Assembly (NCBI GenBank): GCA_020724685.1
Contig: DYGP01000009.1
Coordinates: 1-14,079, forward strand
Direction: 5' to 3'
Length of the DNA: 14,079 nucleotides
Source of the DNA: Candidatus Paceibacter sp.
Lineage (GTDB): Bacteria > Patescibacteriota > Minisyncoccia > UBA6257 > GWB1-50-10
Under the pieces are notes generated by a model. It had not been told where the DNA came from, did no database searches, and saw only the letters and a list, made by a program, of their open reading frames with translations. Made by a program: the position numbers and the translations under genes. This document shows positions 1-6,016 of the stretch, in pieces (position 1 is the stretch's first letter; every line of letters begins with the position of its first letter).

Positions 1-336
1 CGGCTTCTGCGGCTCGCTGTTCTGCGCGGGAGACTGGACCGGTTGCTGCGGCTCGCCATCCCCCTTCTTCTTGGAAGTTGCATGTACGGGAATCTTCGGA
101 CCGTCAATCGCCCCCGCACGGACGAGGATGTTGTGAACGCTCGGAGTCGGCTGTGCGCCGTTTGAGATCCACTTCTTCGCCGCCTCGACTTTCACATTGA
201 ACGTATCCGTATGGGGATTCATCCAACCGAGGTCGTCGACAAATCGCCCGTCGAGCTTCGAGCGTTTTTCCGCAACGATGACGCGATACGTCTTTTGGTG
301 TTTTTTTCCTACGGGTCGTAATTTTATTGCAAGCAT
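1..336 (-). CDS. rpsP: 30S ribosomal protein S16 (partial, C-terminus off the window)
   Basis: Structural protein of the small ribosomal subunit body. Translation from ATG at 336-334 gives MLAIKLRPVGKKHQ, then YRVIVAEKRSKLDGRFVDDLGW and a WISNGAQPTPSV segment, the standard S16 fold (about 80 residues). It continues into a Lys/Pro/Gln-rich tail (about residues 90-112) that is still open at the window edge, so the protein is 3'-truncated here. Such low-complexity tails occur in some S16 proteins and are probably disordered. An AGGAG sequence lies only 2 nt before the ATG, unusually close, but no other start fits the conserved N-terminus. It is the last gene seen in the minus-strand cluster, 107 bp after smc, with its own candidate promoter at 359-387. 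Confidence 0.95.
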   Translation of the reverse strand, partial: MLAIKLRPVGKKHQKTYRVIVAEKRSKLDGRFVDDLGWMNPHTDTFNVKVEAAKKWISNGAQPTPSVHNILVRAGAIDGPKIPVHATSKKKGDGEPQQPVQSPAQNSEPQKP

Positions 337-358
337 ATCTCCTGTTTTTTCACCATAA

Positions 359-387
359 ATCCTATACGAAATCGGGGTGATGGTCAA
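359..387 (-). promoter_or_regulatory. Candidate promoter for rpsP
   Basis: On the minus strand TTGACC (387-382) is followed after 17 bp by TAGGAT (364-359), a close sigma-70-type match. Transcription would start near 352, giving a leader of roughly 15-20 nt before the rpsP ATG. A short inverted repeat (CGGGGT at 373-378, ACCCCG at 387-392, 8-nt loop) covers the spacer and the edge of the -35 box and could be an operator or chance. Motif match by eye only. Confidence 0.5.
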
Positions 388-443
388 CCCCGGCACGGGA
401 ACTCAATCGGGTTTCGCACAAAAAACATCTTCCTCTCGCGGGG

Positions 444-2639
444 TTAATTCCCCCGAACGGTCCCGTTTGTCTCCTCAAATTTCATGGAAAGTATTTTCGA
501 GACGCCGTCATCCGCCATGGTAACGCCGTAAAGGACATCCGCCGCCTCCATGGTCGCGCGGTTATGCGTGACAATAATGAACTGGGTCTTCGAGGAAAAT
601 TCGGCCACGAGGTCCGCAAAGCGCCTCGCGTTCGACTCGTCGAGCGGAGCATCGACTTCGTCGAGCACAAGAAACGGAGGAGGGCTTACGGCAATGAGCG
701 CAAAAAGCGCCGCAATTGAGACAAGGCTCTTCTCTCCCCCCGAAAGCATGTCGAGATTGGTGATTCTCTTCTTCGGAAGATTGAGCTCTATTTCAACGCC
801 TCCGATTTCGTTTTTTTCTTCTTCCTCCTGCGAAGCGTCCGGAGGGAGGTTCTCCTCCCCCGCATTAGACTGCGGATCGGCATTCCGGGGTACGGTTCTT
901 TTCCTCTCAATCTTCATATGGGCCTTCCCTCCGCCGAACATAAGTCTGAAATAATTATTGAATTCATCATTAATCTGCTTGAATGCACTTTTGAAATCGT
1001 CCCCGATTTTTTCGTCGAGCTCAGCAATAAGCTTCTTGAGATCCGCAATCGCATGCTCGAGATCGTCGAGTTCCTTCGTGAGAAATTCGTATCGTTCCTC
1101 GCTTTCGTCCGCTTCTTTCACGAGATTCTCGTCGATTTCGCCGATTGCCGCGAGTTCTCCGCGAAGACGGAGAATCTTCCGCTCCATCCCGTGAACGTCT
1201 TCATCGGAAGCGCCGTCCCGATGCGGAAGCTTTTTCAGTTCTTCCGGCGAACGTCCCGCATTCACCCAGTCTTTTTCAAGTTCTTCGATGCGAATCGCGA
1301 CGCGCTCGCGGGCGAAGGACTGTTCCTGCGCGTCACGTTCGATTTTGCGGATCTCGTTCTTTTTTGCCTCAAGCTTCTCGACAAACGCGCGAAATTCGCG
1401 ATTCGCCGTTTCTTGAACACGCGCAATGGACTCCTCCTCATCGCGGAGCGCCTTCACTTCCCGATCGACCGACTGGATCTCTTCGGTCGTTTTTTTTCTC
1501 TCCGCCTCGAGATCGCTCGTGTCGCGCGGCGCTTTCTCGACGAAAAATCCGGACACTTTCTTTTTCCATCCGAGAAGGATCTCCTTTACCGATTCGAGAT
1601 CGGACGACGAAAGGATGTCGTCGATCTTGTTTCGAAATTCGTTCACGAAATTCCGCAGTTCCGCAACGGGAACGTCGGAACCGACAGATTCTTTCTTCTC
1701 AATCTCGATTTTCATCTCGATCCTCGCGATTTCGGTCCCGAGCGTCGTGCGTTTTCTGAAAAGCTCCGAGACGCGTTCGCGGATTTCCCTCGCGCGGGAC
1801 GCCTGCCCGCTCGTCTCTCCGGTGGCGCGGATCCGATCCTCCAGATCTTTCACTTCCGCCTCCAGCGCGGCTTTCTTCGCGGCGAGATGTTCCGACGGGC
1901 GCGAAAGCGAATCGAGTTCGTGGCGAAAGGCGTGGTACCGGAAAGAAAAGAAGGCGTTCTCATGATCCCGAAGTTCGTTTTCTATCTCGCTCCGGCGATC
2001 CCAGCGATGTTTCTGCCGGCGGAGAAGGCGGAGATGCGGAAGGAGTTCTTCGAGCATCGCTCTCACTTTATCCATATTAATCGCGCTCGCGGCGAGGCGG
2101 CGTTCCGCCTGCGCTTTCTTTATTCTGAACTCCTTGAGCCCGAGGACTTCCTCGATCATGAGACGGCGTTCTTCAGGGGAACTCTGGACGAATATGTCGC
2201 TTTGTCCCTGACCGATCATCGTGAGTCCGCGGGCGCCGAGTTTTGCCCGCGCAAGCATGGGGACGAGATCTCTCATCCGGATCTCGTCGCCGTTTATGTA
2301 AAATTGTGATGTTCCCGATCTGTCCACGCGGCGCTCGAGAAAGACCTCATTCGAACCGACCGGAAAGGTCCCGTCGGTGTTATCGAAAAGAAGCCCCACC
2401 CGCGCGAGACTCACCGCCGCTTTTTTCGGCGTTCCCGCGAAAATGAGGTTATCGAGCGTTCCGCCGCGCAATTGTTTCGCTTCCCGCTCCCCGAGAACCC
2501 ATCTGAGCGCGTCGATCACATTCGATTTCCCGGATCCGTTCGGTCCGACGATCGCAACAACGCGCGAAGGAAAATCGAGAAGCGTTTTTCCCGCGAACGA
2601 TTTGAATCCCTGGAGTTCGAGTCCTTTTAAGAAAGCCAT
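444..2639 (-). CDS. smc: Short, apparently hinge-less SMC-type chromosome segregation ATPase
   Basis: SMC proteins are ABC-type ATPases that fold and segregate chromosomes. Seen: Walker A GPNGSGKSN (32-40), Q-loop region GQGQSD (143-148), coiled-coil arm about 165-315, second arm about 375-560, signature LSGGEKSL (632-639), Walker B FLVLDEVDAPLD (656-667) and switch His in VTHNR (H692). All ATPase-head motifs are intact. The protein is 731 residues; bacterial SMC is usually near 1,150-1,200. The middle shows no glycine-rich globular hinge. Residues about 320-375 are instead a short helical, Trp/Phe-containing stretch. There is no cysteine at all, so a Rad50-type zinc hook is excluded. An acidic, Pro/Asn-rich insertion (about 583-612) sits in the C-terminal head lobe. 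The start is supported by AGGATA upstream. Its position right after rnc matches the classic rnc-smc pair. No scpA or scpB is visible. Confidence 0.9.
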   Translation of the reverse strand: MAFLKGLELQGFKSFAGKTLLDFPSRVVAIVGPNGSGKSNVIDALRWVLGEREAKQLRGGTLDNLIFAGTPKKAAVSLARVGLLFDNTDGTFPVGSNEVFLERRVDRSGTSQFYINGDEIRMRDLVPMLARAKLGARGLTMIGQGQSDIFVQSSPEERRLMIEEVLGLKEFRIKKAQAERRLAASAINMDKVRAMLEELLPHLRLLRRQKHRWDRRSEIENELRDHENAFFSFRYHAFRHELDSLSRPSEHLAAKKAALEAEVKDLEDRIRATGETSGQASRAREIRERVSELFRKRTTLGTEIARIEMKIEIEKKESVGSDVPVAELRNFVNEFRNKIDDILSSSDLESVKEILLGWKKKVSGFFVEKAPRDTSDLEAERKKTTEEIQSVDREVKALRDEEESIARVQETANREFRAFVEKLEAKKNEIRKIERDAQEQSFARERVAIRIEELEKDWVNAGRSPEELKKLPHRDGASDEDVHGMERKILRLRGELAAIGEIDENLVKEADESEERYEFLTKELDDLEHAIADLKKLIAELDEKIGDDFKSAFKQINDEFNNYFRLMFGGGKAHMKIERKRTVPRNADPQSNAGEENLPPDASQEEEEKNEIGGVEIELNLPKKRITNLDMLSGGEKSLVSIAALFALIAVSPPPFLVLDEVDAPLDESNARRFADLVAEFSSKTQFIIVTHNRATMEAADVLYGVTMADDGVSKILSMKFEETNGTVRGN

Positions 2640-2641
2640 GG

Positions 2642-3331
2642 CTATCCTATTGTTTCAAGCGCGGCGCGGGCCGCATTGCTTTCCGCTTCCTGTTTCGACG
2701 TTCCCGATCCTTCCGCGATACACCTCTCTCCCGCGAAAACTCCGACCATGAAATTCTTTTGATGGTCGGGACCGGATTCGTGAAGCACTCTGTACGTCGG
2801 CGTAACGCGCTCTTTCTCTTGGATGATCTCCTGGAGCATGCTTTTCGGGTCTTTATAAAGTTTCTGTTCCACCACTTCGCGCATATGAGATATAAGAATG
2901 CGCTCCACGAATTTCGCGGCTTCTTCGTACCCCCCGTCGAGATATATCGCTCCGACGAGCGCTTCAAAAGCGTTCGCAATAATTACATCCCGCGCCTTTC
3001 CGACGTCTTTCGCCTCTCCCTTCGAAAGAAAAAGTGACTTTTCGAGCGATATTTCCCGCGCGGTTGTCGCCATCATCTGGTAATTCACGAGTGCGGCGCG
3101 GAGTCCGGTCAGTTCTCCCTCCTGCTTTTCAGGATAGGTTCTGTAGAGATATTCCGTGACGACGAGTTCGATCACGGCGTCGCCGAGATATTCGAGGCGC
3201 TCGTTGTGCGGAACAGGCCACGTCTCGTTTTCGTTCAAAAAAGAGCGGTGGGTGAGCGCCTCTTTCAGAATGTTCTTGTCCGAAAAAAATACCCCGATCC
3301 GCTCTTCTATTTTTTGAAATTCATCCGTCAT
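2642..3331 (-). CDS. rnc: Ribonuclease III
   Basis: Double-strand-specific endoribonuclease that processes rRNA precursors and structured mRNAs. The 229 residues are a normal length. The catalytic domain carries the signature NERLEYLGDA (43-52), with E44, E47 and D51 matching the metal-site cluster of the family, E71 in EGELTGLRA, and E123 in ANAFEALVGAIYLDGG. The position equivalent to E. coli D114 is Asn (N120), while the main catalytic Glu is kept. A dsRNA-binding domain spans about 163-229 and ends in the TSKQEAESNAA helix motif. The ATG overlaps the nusB stop (ATGA at 3331-3328), so translation is probably coupled. smc starts 2 bp after its TAG stop. GAGGG a few bases upstream serves as ribosome binding site. 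Confidence 0.96.
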   Translation of the reverse strand: MTDEFQKIEERIGVFFSDKNILKEALTHRSFLNENETWPVPHNERLEYLGDAVIELVVTEYLYRTYPEKQEGELTGLRAALVNYQMMATTAREISLEKSLFLSKGEAKDVGKARDVIIANAFEALVGAIYLDGGYEEAAKFVERILISHMREVVEQKLYKDPKSMLQEIIQEKERVTPTYRVLHESGPDHQKNFMVGVFAGERCIAEGSGTSKQEAESNAARAALETIG

Positions 3332-3798
3332 GTCTCTTTTCCCTCTTTTTTTTCCTCCCTCTCTTTCTTTGGCTCCTTCGGTTCGATAATCTCTTTATAG
3401 ACCGTGCCGAGAACACCATTTACGAAGCGACTACTATTCTCTCCACCAAACTGCTTCGCCAGCTCAATCGCCTCATTAATCGCGACCTTGGAGGGGACTT
3501 CGTCTTTGTCCGCGTAGAGCAACTCAAAAAGACCGATACGGAGAATGTTCCGGTCTATGATCGCTATCTGATCGATGGGCCACTCGGGAGCGTATTTCGA
3601 AATAATTCCGTCGAGTTCCCCCATATGCTCCACGACGCCCTTTACGATTTTCCACGCGAATTCGGGTTCGTCGATGCCCGGACCGAATTCGTTGAGATTC
3701 CGTTCGACGGTCTTTACGAGATCCGCCTCCTTGCGGTAAAAATCCCACTCGTACAACGACTGGAGAATGATTGTCCTTGCAAGATGCCGTGTTGCCAT
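3328..3798 (-). CDS. nusB: Transcription antitermination factor NusB
   Basis: NusB binds boxA RNA together with S10 (NusE) and supports antitermination and folding of rRNA transcripts. The 156-residue, all-helical protein shows the family's landmarks: an N-terminal R-HLAR-ILQSLYEWDF helix, NILRIGLFELLYADKDEVP, then KVAINEAIELAKQFGG and SSRFVNGVLGTVY near residues 104-136. A charged Lys/Glu tail (about 140-156) extends beyond the folded domain and is probably flexible. It lies 22 bp after rpmF and overlaps rnc by 4 bp, so these genes are likely co-transcribed, which fits a shared role in rRNA synthesis and maturation. No strong Shine-Dalgarno sequence precedes the ATG. Confidence 0.96.
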   Translation of the reverse strand: MATRHLARTIILQSLYEWDFYRKEADLVKTVERNLNEFGPGIDEPEFAWKIVKGVVEHMGELDGIISKYAPEWPIDQIAIIDRNILRIGLFELLYADKDEVPSKVAINEAIELAKQFGGENSSRFVNGVLGTVYKEIIEPKEPKKEREEKKEGKET

Positions 3799-3820
3799 AT
3801 CGGAATCCGATTGCGGAAAA

Positions 3821-4012
3821 TTACGACGCTGATGTTTTTCCCGGAGTTTTCTTCACGCTCGTTCTCTTTCCGCATTGCGGGCAAATCCGATGCGGGAGCG
3901 CCGGGCTTTTGCAGTTCGCGCACGCGACAACGTTCTTTTTCTTGAGCGCAAGCTGAGACCGTCTGCGTCCGACCTTCGATTTCGAATGATGTTTTATTGG
4001 AACGCCACCCAT
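3821..4012 (-). CDS. rpmF: 50S ribosomal protein L32
   Basis: Small zinc-ribbon protein of the large ribosomal subunit. The 63-residue product begins MGGVPIKHHSKSKVGRRRS, the expected basic N-terminus. It then shows CANC (C31, C34) and HRICPQCGKR (C44, C47), the four-cysteine zinc-binding version of L32. The tail is Lys/Thr/Ser-rich. Length is typical (about 55-65 residues). It lies 51 bp after rnhB and 22 bp before nusB. A weak purine-rich stretch (AGGACGGAAG) lies some 12-20 nt upstream of the ATG, so the ribosome binding site is not ideal, but no alternative in-frame start fits the family. Confidence 0.93.
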   Translation of the reverse strand: MGGVPIKHHSKSKVGRRRSQLALKKKNVVACANCKSPALPHRICPQCGKRTSVKKTPGKTSAS

Positions 4013-4063
4013 AATGTGTGAAACTTCCGTCCTGTTTCCTTTTTAAACGACAAAAGCATGATA

Positions 4064-4726
4064 TCAAATGGAGCCCGCCTTCGCAATGCCGCCTTTCCGA
4101 CGGAAAAGCCTTAGAAACGTTTTCCGATGGACGGACGAACATCCGAGTTTTGTGATTGCATTCGAATGGAAGCGGGTGCCGTATCCCTTATTGACCGCGA
4201 ATCCGTATCCGGGATATTTCCTTTCGAGATTGTCCATTAAAGAATCGCGGGTGACTTTTGCCGCAATCGAGGCGAGACTCACGACCGGAATCGTTTCATC
4301 GGCGCGGATACGGGTCGAGAGCGCAAGGGCGGAATTCGGAATCTTCGGATACAATCCCCCGTCGAGATACGCGATTACGATATCCCGTTCCGCCAGCCCC
4401 GACATTCTGACGACTTTTTTGATTGCCCGGGCGGCCGCGCGGTCCGCCGCGCGGGAAATGTTTATCCGGTCGATCGTCTTCGGGGAAACATTCGCCGTCG
4501 CGCAGAATATTCTTCCCTCTTTCTCGTTCTTTTTTATCCATCGGAACCATTCCTCCCGCTGTCGCTTCGTCAATTTTTTCGAATCTTTGAGCGTCAATTT
4601 GGAATTCGGGGGGGTAATCTTAAAATTCGCGGGAGCAAGAATCGCTCCCACAGTGACCGGACCCGCGAGAGGTCCCCTTCCCGCCTCATCCGCTCCGATA
4701 ATCCATTTTTTTCCTTTTTTCCGCAT
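4064..4726 (-). CDS. rnhB: Ribonuclease HII
   Basis: Cleaves RNA in RNA:DNA hybrids and removes single ribonucleotides misincorporated in DNA. The 220-residue protein starts with the diagnostic GADEAGRGPLAGPV (11-24; catalytic D13, E14). It continues with KDSKKLT (47-53), the third Asp in YLDGG (D122), the fourth in RADETIPVVSLASIAAKVTRD (D143), and the C-terminal GYGTRFHSNA and SSVHRKTF motifs. All four DEDD residues are present and length is normal. It is the first gene of the minus-strand cluster and is divergent from dnaE across 120 bp. In many bacteria rnhB and dnaE are neighbours in the same direction, so here the link is kept but turned around. A weak GGAATA precedes the ATG. Confidence 0.96.
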   Translation of the reverse strand: MRKKGKKWIIGADEAGRGPLAGPVTVGAILAPANFKITPPNSKLTLKDSKKLTKRQREEWFRWIKKNEKEGRIFCATANVSPKTIDRINISRAADRAAARAIKKVVRMSGLAERDIVIAYLDGGLYPKIPNSALALSTRIRADETIPVVSLASIAAKVTRDSLMDNLERKYPGYGFAVNKGYGTRFHSNAITKLGCSSVHRKTFLRLFRRKGGIAKAGSI

Positions 4727-4846
4727 TATTCCATAAAATTACACCATTTTTTCGCCCCCAGAAAGAGAAAAAATCCCCCGGGAAAGACACGGTCGGTTGT
4801 GCCTTCGCGAGAAAGTTTCTAAAATAATACCGTACACTCATCCGGA
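4727..4846. promoter_or_regulatory. Divergent rnhB / dnaE intergenic region with candidate dnaE promoter
   Basis: This gap separates the two divergent transcription units. For dnaE (plus), TTGTGC at 4797-4802 and TAAAAT at 4820-4825 are 17 bp apart, giving a short leader of about 15-20 nt. A GGA at 4844-4846 is the only ribosome-binding-like sequence. For rnhB (minus) no clear -35 was found; TGGTGTAAT just upstream of the ATG is a weak extended -10 candidate. Both are eye-matched only. Confidence 0.35.
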
Positions 4847-6016
4847 ATGACCATGAATCCAAAAAAATCACAATTCATCCATCTTCATGTTCATTCCCAT
4901 TACTCCCTTCTCGACGGTCTCGCAAAAATAGACGAACTCGTTGAACAGACGAAGGCGTTCGGGATGGATGCGGTTGCCCTCACCGATCACGGGAACCTCT
5001 ACGGCGCCATAGAGTTTTACAAAAAAGCAAAAAAGGCGGGAATCAAACCGATTCTCGGTGTGGAGGCTTACATCGCACCGAACGGACTCGATCAAAAACG
5101 GCCGCGAGTCGACGAAACGCGGTTTCATCTTACGCTTCTCGCGAAAAACGAGGTGGGATGGAAAAATCTCATTGCGCTCGTCACAACCTCGTATCTCGAG
5201 GGATTCTACTATAAGCCCCGCATCGACAAACCGCTTCTCGAAAAACACGCGGAAGGACTCGTGTGTCTTTCGGGATGTTTCTCTGGAGAAATTTCGAAAC
5301 TCCTCGCCGGAAAAAGACACGAAGAAGCGGAAAGTGTCGCGCGCTGGTACCAGTCGGTTTTCGGAAAAGATTTTTATCTTGAGATTCAACCGCACACTCC
5401 CGAGCTGAAAGCTCCGATAAAGAAACTTTCCGAAAAACTCGGCATACCGGTCGTTGCAACCCACGACGTGCATTATGTTCACGCGGAAGATCAAACCGCG
5501 CACGAGATACTTCTCGCAGTCCAGACATCGAGCAGGCTTGACGACGAAGACCGCATGAGTCTGAAAAAATACGACATTTCTTTCCTCCCGCCGGAAAAGA
5601 TGGAAGAACATTTTCGCGACATGCCGGAGGCGATTGAGGCGACGCGGGAGATCGCGGACAAATGCAACGTCGAAATAGAACTCGGGAAGACAAAACTTCC
5701 CGCCTTTCCCCTTCCTGAAAATGTTTCGTCTTCTTTCAAATATCTGAGAACGCTTATCGAGGAACGGGTCGGCGACCGCTATCCGGAACGGACGGATGCC
5801 ATCAGCGAACGGATTGAACAGGAGCTCCGCGTCATCGAAAAAACCGGATTTGCGGATTACTTCCTGATCGTGCAGGACTACATCAACTGGGCGAAATCAC
5901 ACGGAATCGTCGTCGGACCGGGACGGGGATCGGCGGCGGGAAGCATCGTCTCATATATTCTCGGGATCACGAACATAGATCCTCTCGAATACGACCTTCT
6001 TTTTGAACGGTTTTGA
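4847..6016 (+). CDS. dnaE: DNA polymerase III alpha subunit, N-terminal part (PHP domain and start of palm); frame broken at 3' end
   Basis: N-terminal 389 residues of the replicative polymerase. The PHP domain (about 10-280) keeps the putative metal ligands: HLHVHSHYSLLDG (H14, H16, D23), ALTDHGN (D47, H48), GVEAY (E73), FHLTLLAKN (H94), LSGC (C144), EIQPH (H183) and THDVHYV (D207, H209). This differs from E. coli, whose PHP site is degraded, and suggests a metal-dependent, possibly proofreading, PHP domain. The palm begins at about 330 with GFADYFLIVQDYINWAK and VVGPGRGSAAGS. The ORF ends LLFERF-stop (TGA 6014-6016), exactly where DnaE normally reads LLFERFLNP. The rest continues one frame back in the next ORF (TTG at 6013). 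The start is 4847 or the second ATG at 4853, which lies 6 nt after GGA. Confidence 0.9.
   Translation: MTMNPKKSQFIHLHVHSHYSLLDGLAKIDELVEQTKAFGMDAVALTDHGNLYGAIEFYKKAKKAGIKPILGVEAYIAPNGLDQKRPRVDETRFHLTLLAKNEVGWKNLIALVTTSYLEGFYYKPRIDKPLLEKHAEGLVCLSGCFSGEISKLLAGKRHEEAESVARWYQSVFGKDFYLEIQPHTPELKAPIKKLSEKLGIPVVATHDVHYVHAEDQTAHEILLAVQTSSRLDDEDRMSLKKYDISFLPPEKMEEHFRDMPEAIEATREIADKCNVEIELGKTKLPAFPLPENVSSSFKYLRTLIEERVGDRYPERTDAISERIEQELRVIEKTGFADYFLIVQDYINWAKSHGIVVGPGRGSAAGSIVSYILGITNIDPLEYDLLFERF

Noticed and set aside
436..460. Terminator at the end of smc
   Set aside because: A 5-bp stem (CGGGG/CCCCG) overlaps the stop codon, but the T run comes about 13 nt later, so it is not a convincing rho-independent terminator.
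918..2309. Long plus-strand ORF (463 codons) opposite smc
   Set aside because: It mirrors the coiled-coil coding sequence on the other strand; the product is Phe/Arg/Leu-rich with no domain logic, while the minus-strand SMC has all family motifs.
4068..4736. Plus-strand ORF (222 codons) covering rnhB
   Set aside because: Antisense shadow of RNase HII, whose DEDD residues and motifs are complete on the minus strand.
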